Part shown: positions 1 to 7,169 of the stretch, one piece after another
Layout: the number at the start of each line of letters is the position of its first letter
How positions within the stretch are numbered: position 1 is the stretch's first letter
Origin: Opitutaceae bacterium
Lineage (GTDB): Bacteria > Verrucomicrobiota > Verrucomicrobiae > Opitutales > Opitutaceae
Direction: 5' to 3'
DNA: 15,521 bases
Assembly: GCA_031266495.1 (NCBI GenBank)
Contig: JAISAX010000895.1
Coordinates: 1-15,521 of the forward strand
The notes under the pieces: generated by a model
Seen by the model: the letters and a program-made list of their open reading frames with translations, nothing else
Told to the model about the DNA's origin: nothing
The model's database searches: none
Made by a program: the position numbers and the translations under genes

Positions 1-1565
1 AGGCGGAGCCTGGCGCCGCCGCCGACGGAAGCGGTGTCTTCCATCCAGAGAGCCAGCACGGACTTGTTTTCCGTTTCGTTGGCAAAGCGCAGCACATGGC
101 AAAACGGACCGATGGCAAATTGGCGAACGAAGACAACGTCATCGAGCAACCGGGCGCAGGTCGCGTAGGCCGCCGCCGAGGGCGAAGGATACCAGTTGCC
201 ATCGGCGCGGATGTAGTTCTCCCGTTCGTCCGCTTTGCGGAACATGCCATACGAGCTTGATCGTTCCCGACCGGGAAACGTGGCGGCAAACCAGAACAGT
301 TTTTCCACCTCGGGCACGGAGCGGGACAGCAGAATCGCTTGTGCCGTGAAGGCGGCGAAGAGGCGCGCCGAGGGTGAGGACAGCGGTTCGTCGAGATGCA
401 GCGCCCAACCAAACTCGGTGCTCCAGATGCGCGGAGGCAAGCCCTGTTGCCGCATGAGCGCGGCCATCGCCCGCATACGTCCGGCGGCGTCCATTTTGAG
501 AGGTGATTCCGGAAGCGCGTCGCCTCCCGCATACCGGGAATGATTGTAGGGATGCCCTCCGAAAATATCCATGTAACCGGAAACGCATGACAGCACGTCC
601 TTGCTGAATTGCAGTCGCGGGAAATCCACGCCGCTCACGTCCAGACCGATCACGGGCAGGTCGGGCGCAACGCTTTTGGACGCTTCGTAACCTGCTTTCA
701 GAATTCGCGCGTAAACCTCCGTAGCGGGGAGCACTCCCGCGGCATGGCGGGAGACTTCGAGGTCGGGTTCGTTCATGATCTCGACGGCAAGAATCCGGTC
801 CTTGTAACGTAAAACCACGGCGCGGACAAAGGACGCGAAACCGGGCAGATGCTTCGGGTCGGCCAGTTCTTCCATCGATTTCCATCGGGTCCATTTGGGG
901 CGTATTTCGGGACGGATCGTCAGGATGGTGCCGATGCCCTGTTCGGCCCGGTCGCGGATTCCCTTGTCCGTGCCTTCCCATTTCCAGATGTCAGGCCCTT
1001 GCGGTTGCAGCCATTCCCAGACGGCCTGGCGGCGTTCCACCCGGACGCCGATGCGGGCGGCGGCCCGGGCGTCGCGAATGAACATCGTCCCGAAAAAGCT
1101 GCGGGACGGAGGCAGTCTCTTTTCCGTCGGGGGGCGGACGACCAGCAGCGCGCTTGTCGCCCGGCCAAGTTCCCGGCCGTCCCGGCTGACGACCGCGGAC
1201 AACGCCCGGTATCCGGTTTTTCCTGTCGCCGCCTCCCGTCTGAATTCACCGGCTTCTCCCGGGGCGAGATTCAAGAGCCATTCGTGACCTGGATCTTCGG
1301 ATACGGATTCACCGGGAGTTTGTGCCGCAAGCCGCAACGTCACCGGTCCCGTTGTGGATGATTTGTTCCTGACCGTGATCACATAGTGTCCCGGTTCGTT
1401 GAGGCAGGCTACTCCGGAGGGAAAGGAGGAAGTGATGGCGACTTCCCAAGCCGGCAAGGAAGCGGGTCTGGCGGATGACGCGGAAGCGACGGATGGTGTC
1501 GCTGCCGGCAGATGGGGCAATGAAACCAGCAGCAGGAAGACGAGGGGACAAAATCGAAGGATCAT
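1..1565 (-). CDS. Secreted clan GH-A glycoside hydrolase (GH39/GH5-like), 3' end beyond the window
   Basis: The frame is open from the ATG at 1565 to the left edge, giving 521 residues with no stop codon. Residues 1-22 form a Sec signal peptide ([22 protein letters not shown]). A beta-rich domain of about 130 residues follows, then a TIM-barrel-like region from about residue 150. The barrel carries the two clan GH-A glutamates: E266 in IMNEPD (acid/base) and E384 in IWSTEFGW (nucleophile), 118 residues apart. HPYN near residue 337 fits a barrel strand end. The family retains glycosidic bonds; the substrate cannot be read from the sequence, though plant or mucin polysaccharide is plausible. 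The start codon overlaps the stop of the upstream pseudopilin gene (ATGA), so the two are co-transcribed and probably translationally coupled. Exact GH family is not certain; the clan assignment is strong. Confidence 0.85.
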   Translation of the reverse strand, partial: MILRFCPLVFLLLVSLPHLPAATPSVASASSARPASLPAWEVAITSSFPSGVACLNEPGHYVITVRNKSSTTGPVTLRLAAQTPGESVSEDPGHEWLLNLAPGEAGEFRREAATGKTGYRALSAVVSRDGRELGRATSALLVVRPPTEKRLPPSRSFFGTMFIRDARAAARIGVRVERRQAVWEWLQPQGPDIWKWEGTDKGIRDRAEQGIGTILTIRPEIRPKWTRWKSMEELADPKHLPGFASFVRAVVLRYKDRILAVEIMNEPDLEVSRHAAGVLPATEVYARILKAGYEASKSVAPDLPVIGLDVSGVDFPRLQFSKDVLSCVSGYMDIFGGHPYNHSRYAGGDALPESPLKMDAAGRMRAMAALMRQQGLPPRIWSTEFGWALHLDEPLSSPSARLFAAFTAQAILLSRSVPEVEKLFWFAATFPGRERSSSYGMFRKADERENYIRADGNWYPSPSAAAYATCARLLDDVVFVRQFAIGPFCHVLRFANETENKSVLALWMEDTASVGGGARLR

Positions 1566-2332
1566 TTGGCGTAAAAAGAACCGTCATTGAGTTTGTTCTG
1601 ATGCCAGCGCTTGTCGCCCCAGGAGGCTTTTTCGATATGGATGTCGGCCATCAGAATGTTGGCCGTGTTTCCATGTCGGGCGGAAAAACGGCTATCTTTG
1701 GCCTCGGTTTCGACAGGATTGTCGAGTCCGTAAATGCAGGGATTGTCCGCATCCATAAAGAGGGGCCAGTCGCGAGGGCGTTGCAGACGTGTCGAATAGA
1801 AGCGGGGACTGGCGGCCACTCGCTGGAACGGATACCAGAGTTGGAGGTCGGTCATGCCATAACCGCCGGAGGCATAATGAGGGTGGGTTTGCGGGAGATT
1901 GGCAGCGCGACAGGGGGGTATGTTTTTTGCATTTACGTAGTTGGTTCTCTCAGAGGAAGACGTTCCGAGGAGTTGGTTATACCAATACTGTGTGGAACTG
2001 CTCCAGGGAATCGGGGCATTTCCCTTGTTGTCGTCGAGGTAGAGCTGGAAGGCGAAACCGGTCTGGCGCAGGTTGGAGATGCACGCGGCGGCATTGGCAC
2101 TCTCCCTGACCCGCGCGACAACCGGAATCGTAATTGCGGCCAGGATACCGATGATGGCGATGACCACCAGCAATTCGACCAGGGTAAACCCGGATGTCAT
2201 CGAAGCCGGTCGGTCACCGGCAGCCACGGAGGCCGGTTTTGTTTCCGGACGTGGAAAGCAGGCGGCTGCCTCTCGCAATAAAAGAGGAGCAAGGCAAGAG
2301 GAGGAAAGGACGGGAGAGACGAGGTATTTCAT
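1562..2332 (-). CDS. Pseudopilin-like protein (prepilin N-terminal methylation domain) paired with GH
   Basis: A class III-type prepilin signal is seen as [20 protein letters not shown], with predicted cleavage G48/F49 and Glu at mature position 5 (E53), followed by the usual hydrophobic helix. The C-terminal half is a globular domain like those of the verrucomicrobial and planctomycetal pseudopilin-like families. It ends with H-X9-D-I ([12 protein letters not shown]), a variant of the H-X9-DG motif. The chosen ATG gives a 48-residue leader; the ATG at 2200 would give a 4-residue leader (MTSG) and is a serious alternative. Neither start has a good Shine-Dalgarno sequence. Processing by a PilD-type peptidase and export by a type II secretion or type IV pilus-like machine is expected from the family. 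The TGA stop overlaps the start of the downstream secreted hydrolase, so the two products are probably made together. Confidence 0.85.
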   Translation of the reverse strand: MKYLVSPVLSSSCLAPLLLREAAACFPRPETKPASVAAGDRPASMTSGFTLVELLVVIAIIGILAAITIPVVARVRESANAAACISNLRQTGFAFQLYLDDNKGNAPIPWSSSTQYWYNQLLGTSSSERTNYVNAKNIPPCRAANLPQTHPHYASGGYGMTDLQLWYPFQRVAASPRFYSTRLQRPRDWPLFMDADNPCIYGLDNPVETEAKDSRFSARHGNTANILMADIHIEKASWGDKRWHQNKLNDGSFYAK

Positions 2333-2387
2333 TGGAGAGGAGAAGAATTATTTGGAGTTAAAATAACCCAAAACAGAACTTCAAGCC

Positions 2388-2401
2388 ATTTTTCGAAAAA
2401 T
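2388..2401. promoter_or_regulatory. CG-centred perfect palindrome, candidate operator
   Basis: ATTTTTCGAAAAAT is a perfect 14-bp palindrome with a central CG, the architecture of LacI/GalR-family operators. It lies 55 nt upstream of the pseudopilin ATG at 2332. Its left ten bases (ATTTTTCGAA) recur in the inverted repeat just before the lacI-type gene at 3079-3096. Assignment to that regulator is inference. Confidence 0.4.
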
Positions 2402-2506
2402 CTGGCCTCTGTGGAAGGAACAGGACTCCAGGGAACCCGGGGCTGGATACTGCAGCCGATTCCTGTTCAGTCCCGTTGTCGTTTGCAGGGACAAAAGGTT
2501 GAACGC

Positions 2507-2520
2507 TTGACCTGCATCAA
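2507..2520. promoter_or_regulatory. FNR/CRP-family binding site upstream of the hcp remnant
   Basis: TTGACCTGCATCAA matches the FNR-type consensus TTGAT-N4-ATCAA at nine of ten fixed positions. It sits 34 nt before the remnant start codon at 2555. Crp/FNR-superfamily regulators (FNR, DNR, HcpR) commonly control hcp genes, so the site fits the gene it precedes and may be a relic. Confidence 0.5.
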
Positions 2521-2554
2521 TGCCCCTCCCCTGCCCTCTGGCATGCTGGGCGGC

Positions 2555-2850
2555 ATGTTCTGTTTCCAATGTGAGCAAACCTCAAAGATGACCGGATGCA
2601 CGACCTTCGGCGTGTGTGGCAAGGATCCCGAAACCGCCGCGCTCCAGGACCTGCTCCTGCACGCCTGTCGGGCATCTCGGCGCTCGCCCATCGCGCCCGC
2701 CTCCGCGGCGCCTGCCGCGCCGGCATCGACTGTTTCGTGATGGACGCGCTTTTCACGACCATCACCAACGTCAACTTCGATCCCGCCCGTTTGCAGGAGT
2801 GACTCGTCCGCGCCGGGGAAATCCAGCGGCAGGCGCGAAAGCCCGGGCAG
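2555..2850 (+). pseudogene. hcp: Degraded 5' fragment of hybrid-cluster protein (hydroxylamine reductase) gene
   Basis: The start reads [20 protein letters not shown], then [17 protein letters not shown]. This is the Hcp N-terminus with its cysteine motif C-X2-C-X8-C-X5-C, as in Desulfovibrio-type proteins. Homology then jumps to another frame: [13 protein letters not shown], and further on FTTITNVNFDPARLQE, a strong Hcp block. Restoring one C near 2664 (CACGCC to CACGCCC) rejoins the frames as [23 protein letters not shown] at 2800-2802 interrupts QE-stop-LVRAGEIQRQAR and looks like a former TGG. After about codon 100 nothing of the remaining roughly 430 residues of Hcp can be found. Intact Hcp reduces NO or hydroxylamine in the cytoplasm; this fragment lacks the hybrid-cluster ligands and cannot do so. 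Confidence 0.85.
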
Positions 2851-2999
2851 CGGGTCCCTCGTAATCCGTCTTCTTTCTCAGGATCGACCCGATCCGCAGT
2901 AACCTTCATCCGGGTCCACAGATCGTCATACCATCCTGCTTACATCGTAAGGTGATGGAAGGTCCCTGCAAACAGCCGCGAGCGGATCGCTCATTTGCT

Positions 3000-3030
3000 G
3001 ATTCAGGCAAGTCCTCTTTGCCTGACGATC
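3000..3030. repeat. Inverted repeat / hairpin before lacI-type gene
   Basis: TCAGGCAA (3003-3010) and TTGCCTGA (3018-3025) form a perfect 8-bp stem with a 7-nt loop. An outer GAT/ATC pair is offset by a 2-nt bulge. No T-run follows, so it is not a classical terminator. It may be a regulatory palindrome for the gene at 3119 or the end of the old hcp transcript. Confidence 0.4.
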
Positions 3031-3078
3031 TGGTTGCCACAAACCGAACCATCTGTGATGTCTTTTCCATTCGGCACC

Positions 3079-3096
3079 GCTTCGATTTTTCGAAGC
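3079..3096. promoter_or_regulatory. Inverted repeat 22 nt before the lacI-type start, candidate auto-operator
   Basis: GCTTCGA-TTTT-TCGAAGC is a perfect 7-bp inverted repeat with a 4-nt centre. It contains ATTTTTCGAA, shared with the palindrome upstream of the pseudopilin/GH operon (2388-2401). LacI-family regulators often repress their own gene, so an auto-operator is plausible; as RNA it could instead be a 5'-UTR hairpin. Confidence 0.4.
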
Positions 3097-3118
3097 ACGT
3101 CGCAGTCCCGTTCACCTC

Positions 3119-4174
3119 ATGGAAAAATACGCTCGCATTACGATCAAGGGAATGGCCGCTCAACTCGGGGTGTCGCACACCACGGTGTCCCTGGCATTGC
3201 GCAACCACGCCTCTCTCCCGAAAGCGACGAAGGACAGGATCAGGGATTTCGCAAAAAAAGCCGGCTACCATCCCGACCCGATGCTGGGTTCGCTGGTGGC
3301 CTATCGCCAGCGGAACAGCCCCCAGTCATTCAAGGGGGCGCTCGCCTGGCTGACCAATTATCCCACGCGCAACGGCTGGAAACGCCCGTCCACCTCGGGA
3401 TACTTCGCCGGGGCCAGGCAGCGTGCGGAGGAACTGGGCTACCGCCTCGACGAAATCTGGCTGCAGGAACCCGATATGGATTCGAAGCGCATCAGGCAGA
3501 TTCTCGTTTCACGCACGATTCGCGGCCTGCTTTTCGCACCGCAGCCTGCGCCCAATACCCGGATCGACCTGAATCTCGACGGCTTCGCCGCCGCGACCTT
3601 CGGATATTCCCTGGTGAGCTTTCGCCTGCCGGTCGTCATGAATCACCAGTTCCGCAACATGATGCTCCTCGTGCAGCAACTGGCCTCCGGCGGAATACAG
3701 AAAATCGGTCTGGCGATGCCTCTGGCCAACGACGAACGCGTGTATCACAACTACGCCGCCGGATTCTGGGCCGGCACACATTTCTCGCCAAAATCCCGAA
3801 CCGTGAAAGCGGCGCCGCTGCACCTCCCGAAGACACTGGAAAAGGGACCGTTCCTGCAATGGTTTGAAAAATACCGTCCCGAGGTCGTCATCGCCGAGGC
3901 CGGATACGCGGACCAGGTGCTGGGCCACCTGAAGGAGGCGAGCTTCCCTGTCCCCGATGAGGTAGGCATTGCCCTGGTCAACATTCCCTATGGTAACAAG
4001 TATTACGCAGGCATCGACGAAAACCACGAACTGATCGGTGCGACGGCCGTCGATGTGGTCAGCGATATGTCCCGTCACGACGAGACCGGGGAAAATGACC
4101 AGTCAAAACACGTCCTGATCGATGGCGTCTGGAAACCCGGGAAGAGCATCCGCCTTCCGGCGGGCAACGTGTAG
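3119..4174 (+). CDS. LacI/GalR-family transcriptional regulator
   Basis: 351 residues, the normal length for the family. The N-terminal helix-turn-helix and hinge region is clear: ITIKGMAAQLGVSHTTVSLA at residues 7-26, then RNHASLPKATKDRIRDFAKK and AGYHPDPMLGSLVAYRQ. The rest is a periplasmic-binding-protein-like sugar-sensing domain, with IQKIGLAMPLANDERVYHNY mid-protein and a C-terminal block YAGIDENHELIGATAVDVV typical of Opitutaceae paralogues. It acts as a cytoplasmic dimer binding palindromic operators and is released by or recruited to a sugar ligand. It converges on the lyase gene at 4228 and lies between a GH operon and the lyase/transporter pair. Likely targets, by inference, are its own promoter (3079-3096) and the pseudopilin/GH promoter (2388-2401). 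No good Shine-Dalgarno sequence precedes the ATG. Confidence 0.93.
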   Translation: MEKYARITIKGMAAQLGVSHTTVSLALRNHASLPKATKDRIRDFAKKAGYHPDPMLGSLVAYRQRNSPQSFKGALAWLTNYPTRNGWKRPSTSGYFAGARQRAEELGYRLDEIWLQEPDMDSKRIRQILVSRTIRGLLFAPQPAPNTRIDLNLDGFAAATFGYSLVSFRLPVVMNHQFRNMMLLVQQLASGGIQKIGLAMPLANDERVYHNYAAGFWAGTHFSPKSRTVKAAPLHLPKTLEKGPFLQWFEKYRPEVVIAEAGYADQVLGHLKEASFPVPDEVGIALVNIPYGNKYYAGIDENHELIGATAVDVVSDMSRHDETGENDQSKHVLIDGVWKPGKSIRLPAGNV

Positions 4175-4190
4175 CGCAAGACCTCATTCG

Positions 4191-4233
4191 GCATGGCGGA
4201 GCGGCGGCGAGGACGGCGCCGCTCCGTTCATGC
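4191..4233. terminator. Long hairpin between convergent genes, possible bidirectional terminator
   Basis: GGAGCGGCG (4198-4206) and CGCCGCTCC (4217-4225) pair perfectly across a 10-nt loop. The stem extends outward through GCATG (4191-4195) and CATGC (4229-4233) with one bulge. It lies 16 nt after the regulator stop and overlaps the last codon of the minus-strand lyase gene. There is no T-run on either side, so intrinsic termination is plausible but not typical. Confidence 0.5.
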
Positions 4234-5253
4234 TACGGCCAGTTCCGCCGCCGTTCGCCACAATTTTTTTCCGTCGGAAACCGCCGCGACCCGTTCGGGC
4301 GTCGGAATCAGTTCGGGATAATAACGCTCCGCGAAATCCTGGATCTGTCGTATCAGGTTTTCCGGCACGGGAAGGGCGGGACGGCGAACCGGTCCGGCAC
4401 GGAGAAACCCGAGCGCATCAATGACGGCCTTGTGTCTCGCGAGCGGGCTGTAGGCTTCGAGCGCCTCGAGTTCCGGCGGAAAAATATGAGGGCGTCCGAG
4501 ACCCAGTTTCATGCGTGCGGGGAACTCGGTGAAATCGCGCTGCGCGCGCCCGGCGGCGGCGTAGTCGCCTGCCGCGCACAGGTCCAGAATCTCGCGCACC
4601 CGATGGGGCATCCAGCAGATTTGCAGACTGCCGACGCCGATGGCGCGCTGACTGTGCAGTTCGGTCAGCCAACCCACGTCCGTCGAACTCATGTGGGCCA
4701 GCGGGCTGTCGAGGTGCATCGTGCGCCAGAGCTTGAAATCCCAGTGGGCCTCCTTGCTGCCAACGAGATTGGGAATGGCGGCGAGTTGCCGGAATGTCTC
4801 CACGGTGTAGGGCTGGCGAATCCAGTCGTAGTGATAAACGACTACGCCAGTCCCGGGACAGGCCGCGCACACCTCCTGCCAGAATTGCATCAATTCCCGC
4901 CGGGTGAGCGGTGCGTGGTAAGGGGCGATGACGAGCAGGCCGTCGATGCCGGCATCCGCGATCAGGCGGGCGCGGCGGAGGGTCTCGTCCGTGGAAAGCG
5001 AGATCGCGCCCATCAGGCTGACGACTCCGGCCTTGACGGTTTCCTCGCGCATGATGGCGGCGATACGACGCAGTTCCTCATCGGTCAGCGTGTAGAATTC
5101 ACCCGACGTGCCCGCCATGGCGATGCCTTCCACGCCCAGGGCGATGAGTTTTTGAAGGTTTTCGCGCAGGGCATCCTCGTCCAGGGCAAAGTCCCGGGTG
5201 AAGGGAGTCGGGGGATAGGCAATGACGCCGCGATAATTTTCTCGTGTTAGCAT
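4228..5253 (-). CDS. DHDPS/N-acetylneuraminate lyase family aldolase
   Basis: 341 residues from the ATG at 5253. An upstream in-frame ATG at 5340 would add 29 residues rich in Arg that run through the repeat-dense promoter, so it is rejected. Family landmarks are all present: YPPTPF near the N-terminus, the carboxylate-binding loop AGTSGEF (residues 47-53, equivalent to GTTGE/GSTGE), the catalytic Tyr in VVYHYDW (Y140), and the Schiff-base Lys in LVGSKEAHWDFK (K167). These TIM-barrel class I enzymes cleave or form pyruvate aldol bonds, for example in sialic acid, 2-keto-3-deoxy sugar acids or dihydrodipicolinate. A catabolic lyase role is inferred from the diverging transporter, the sialidase-like gene downstream and the nearby LacI regulator. 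A biosynthetic DapA is less likely in this setting. Confidence 0.9.
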   Translation of the reverse strand: MLTRENYRGVIAYPPTPFTRDFALDEDALRENLQKLIALGVEGIAMAGTSGEFYTLTDEELRRIAAIMREETVKAGVVSLMGAISLSTDETLRRARLIADAGIDGLLVIAPYHAPLTRRELMQFWQEVCAACPGTGVVVYHYDWIRQPYTVETFRQLAAIPNLVGSKEAHWDFKLWRTMHLDSPLAHMSSTDVGWLTELHSQRAIGVGSLQICWMPHRVREILDLCAAGDYAAAGRAQRDFTEFPARMKLGLGRPHIFPPELEALEAYSPLARHKAVIDALGFLRAGPVRRPALPVPENLIRQIQDFAERYYPELIPTPERVAAVSDGKKLWRTAAELAVA

Positions 5254-5309
5254 AAGGATAAGGTCGCGACGTTCAGGCGATCCGGAGCGGCCTCGCAAGC
5301 GGCGTGTCG

Positions 5310-5320
5310 CTTTCCCTATC
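5310..5320 (-). promoter_or_regulatory. Shared upstream element, copy 1 (lyase gene)
   Basis: On the minus strand this reads GATAGGGAAAG, within the longer ACTTGATAGGGAAAG (5310-5324). Its 3' end is 56 nt from the lyase start codon. The 15-nt form is identical at the sialidase-like gene (7959-7973). Confidence 0.6.
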
Positions 5321-5394
5321 AAGTCACATGGAAATTCCATGGTCGTTGCGACGTCGCCTGAACGTGTTGTGCAGGCGCATCAGGAAGGGGAGTG

Positions 5395-5405
5395 GATAGG
5401 GAAAG
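5395..5405 (+). promoter_or_regulatory. Shared upstream element, copy 2 (transporter gene)
   Basis: GATAGGGAAAG, followed by CG as in copy 1, oriented with the transporter gene and ending 62 nt before its start codon. Confidence 0.6.
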
Positions 5406-5467
5406 CGGAGGGGACATTTTGTCGCCTGGAGGAACTGGTATTCTGGCTAATTTTATTCGAAATCTTT

Positions 5468-6481
5468 ATGCGTAGTCAAAATAAGGTTACGTCAGCCCGT
5501 CTTTACGCCGTCCTTGGCCTGTCGTGTTTTTTCGGAGGGTCGGATTTTGTGATCACCCGGCTGGCACTCAACACCGTGCCGCCGTTTTTGTTTTCCGGTG
5601 TGCGCTGGGGGATTGCCGGCTTGCTCGCGTGCGGCTGGCTGCTGGCCCGCGGCGTGGCGCTGCCGAGCGCGCGTCAGTTGCGCAATGCACTTCTCGTGTC
5701 GTTTTTCCTCATCGTCGGTGGCAATGGCCTGCGCACGTTCGGACAGACGCTGACCGGTGCGGGCGTCTCGTCGGTCATCATGGCCATGGGGCCGCTGTTT
5801 CTGATTTTGTTTGGCGTGCTCATTGGCATGGAGCCGCGTCCTCCCGCGCGGGTCTGGGGTTATCTGGTCGGGGGTGTAATCGGGATCGCCCTTGTCATTC
5901 TGCCGCGTTCCGACGGAGCTGCGACGGGCGGGGGGAGCGGGGCGGCACACACTCTGAGTGGAGCAATGGCGGTGCTGGCGGCGTGCTTGTGCTGGGCATT
6001 TGGCTCGATGTTGTCGCGGCGAGGCTCTTCGCATCCAAGCCGGCTGATGGCGGCGGGATTGCAAATGCTGCTGTCCGGCCCCATGTTGCTTGTCGTTTCG
6101 GTGGCGCTGGGCGAGTGGGAGGGATTCCATCCGGCAGCATTGCCATGGACCAGTTATGCGTTGCTTGCGTGGATGGTGCTGTCGGTCACGAGTTATCTGG
6201 CTTTCATCTGGTTGCTCGGCAACGCCCCGGCGGCAATGGGGGCCTCCTGCGCCTACATCAATCCGGTGGTCGCCATAACGTTGTCGTGCCTGATTCTCGG
6301 GGAGCGATTTGGCCCGCTGACTCTGGCCGGTTGCGTACTGGTGCTGGCGATGCTCGTGCTGCTCCTGCGCCACCGGAATCCGCCGGAATTGGCCGGGCCG
6401 GCGTGTCGCAGAGAGCGCGTCAAGTATTCACTTCGCAAGGATTCCATACTCTGGAAAAGCCGAGACCCGAGAAATCCTTGA
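5468..6481 (+). CDS. EamA/DMT-superfamily transporter
   Basis: 337 residues from the ATG at 5468 (MRSQNKVTSARLYAVLGL); the in-frame ATG at 5339 would add 43 residues translated from the promoter repeats and is rejected. About ten hydrophobic segments are arranged as two EamA repeats, with a Gly/Ala/Ser-rich linker (DGAATGGGSGAAHT) between the halves. The second repeat ends with the family hallmark AYINPVVAITLSCLILGERF. EamA proteins are inner-membrane carriers of metabolites, amino acids or sugars, usually exporters but sometimes importers; the substrate cannot be read from sequence. The gene diverges from the aldolase and shares its upstream element, suggesting a linked substrate or product. 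The hydrophilic tail (about the last 30 residues) runs 62 bp into the convergent PIN toxin gene and may be a readthrough extension. Confidence 0.9.
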   Translation: MRSQNKVTSARLYAVLGLSCFFGGSDFVITRLALNTVPPFLFSGVRWGIAGLLACGWLLARGVALPSARQLRNALLVSFFLIVGGNGLRTFGQTLTGAGVSSVIMAMGPLFLILFGVLIGMEPRPPARVWGYLVGGVIGIALVILPRSDGAATGGGSGAAHTLSGAMAVLAACLCWAFGSMLSRRGSSHPSRLMAAGLQMLLSGPMLLVVSVALGEWEGFHPAALPWTSYALLAWMVLSVTSYLAFIWLLGNAPAAMGASCAYINPVVAITLSCLILGERFGPLTLAGCVLVLAMLVLLLRHRNPPELAGPACRRERVKYSLRKDSILWKSRDPRNP

Positions 6482-6869
6482 CGTTGGCGGTGGCAAATTG
6501 CGTGACGCCTTGCTGGCGCAGCGTAAATGCCAGCCGGACATCATAAATCCGTCGGCGTGCAAATTGGGGGGCGGCGGCTTGCCTCCATAATTCTTCGTGC
6601 AAGCGAACCGAATCAGCGGGAAAGCCGAGCAACTGCCAGCGCGGATGTTGTCGCCACTGTTCAATGACGCCGACGGCGGCCTTGGCGGTCAGGGGAGAGG
6701 CCAGCACGGACGGATTGCGCAACAGGGTGTAAAGTTCGACCAGCACCAATTCACTCAATGCGAAATCCGTGCGGGCCGTCGCTCCGGTGACAAAATCGGC
6801 TGCCGCCTCGTGCCAGGGGCTGGCGCTGCTGTAGGCGTAAAGAAGAATGTTGGCGTCAAGCGAAGTCAT
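6420..6869 (-). CDS. PIN-domain toxin (VapC-like), module 1
   Basis: 149 residues with the four acidic positions of a PIN ribonuclease: D5 in SLDANILLYAY, E45 in ELVLVELYTLLRNP, D110 in IYDVRLA, and D132 in TANVKDF. The last motif is the usual T-x-N-x-x-D-F. PIN toxins cleave RNA (tRNA or rRNA) with Mg2+ until neutralised by the partner antitoxin. The gene starts 27 nt after the stop of an RHH antitoxin gene, in the standard antitoxin-toxin order. Its 3' end overlaps the tail of the convergent transporter gene by 62 bp. All catalytic residues are intact, so it is probably functional. Confidence 0.9.
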   Translation of the reverse strand: MTSLDANILLYAYSSASPWHEAAADFVTGATARTDFALSELVLVELYTLLRNPSVLASPLTAKAAVGVIEQWRQHPRWQLLGFPADSVRLHEELWRQAAAPQFARRRIYDVRLAFTLRQQGVTQFATANVKDFSGLGFSRVWNPCEVNT

Positions 6870-6896
6870 GATGCGCGCGAGGGAAAAAACGGGGCG

Positions 6897-7169
6897 TCAG
6901 TGTTTGCCGGAGCCATCGGGCGCGAGGCGAGGCTCCTGGTCATCCAATGCCGCGGAGTGAATTGCGGCGTGATCGAGGCCTTTCCATCCCACCTTGGCGG
7001 AAACCGGCGGATGCCAGTCAGCCAAGGGCTTGGGGGAGGGGGGGTAGGATTCAAGGAATCGCTCAAGCCCTCGCCGCACGACTTCGGCAAAACTCATCTC
7101 ATACTCGGACGCCACGCGCTTGGCATCGGTATAAAGATGATCCGGCAACTGAACCTGTGTTTTTACCAT
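6897..7169 (-). CDS. Ribbon-helix-helix antitoxin, module 1
   Basis: 90 residues. The N-terminus MVKTQVQLPDHLYTDAKRVA, continuing with SEYEMSFAEVVRRGLERFLE, is a beta-strand followed by two helices, the RHH DNA-binding fold. The Pro- and Trp-containing C-terminal tail is expected to wrap the toxin. It precedes the PIN toxin gene by 27 nt. A 21-bp palindrome overlaps its own start codon (7168-7188), fitting autorepression by antitoxin or toxin-antitoxin complex. A G-rich stretch (G5-A-G7 on the plus strand around 7032-7044) lies within the coding region. Confidence 0.85.
   Translation of the reverse strand: MVKTQVQLPDHLYTDAKRVASEYEMSFAEVVRRGLERFLESYPPSPKPLADWHPPVSAKVGWKGLDHAAIHSAALDDQEPRLAPDGSGKH

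Larger units (their letters stand above)
5254..5467. promoter_or_regulatory. Divergent promoter region with interlocked inverted repeats
   Basis: This 214-bp gap separates the lyase and transporter starts. It contains ACGTTCAGGCGA (5269-5280) with its exact reverse complement at 5354-5365, and CGCTTTCCCTATC (5308-5320) with its exact reverse complement at 5395-5407. It also contains a palindrome CATGGAA-A-TTCCATG (5327-5341) and the 10-bp palindrome GCGACGTCGC (5348-5357). The two long repeats are interlocked rather than nested. Such density fits operators for two divergent promoters; no convincing sigma-70 -10 box was seen. Confidence 0.6.

Noticed and set aside
139..981. 280-residue open frame on the minus strand
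   Set aside because: It lies in another frame of the GH-A hydrolase gene, is rich in Arg and low-complexity, and has no recognisable fold; the true frame carries a signal peptide and both catalytic Glu.
1475..2281. 268-residue plus-strand open frame opposite the pseudopilin gene
   Set aside because: Antisense shadow of a clearly typed pseudopilin gene; Gly/Arg-rich and without domain features.
2800..2802. In-frame TGA in the hcp remnant as a selenocysteine or recoded codon
   Set aside because: A frameshift upstream and loss of the remaining three quarters of the gene show simple decay; no SECIS-like stem-loop was seen immediately after.
5451..5467. TTCGAA just before the transporter start as another LacI-type operator
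   Set aside because: Only the six central bases are symmetric; a 6-mer is expected a few times by chance in this window.
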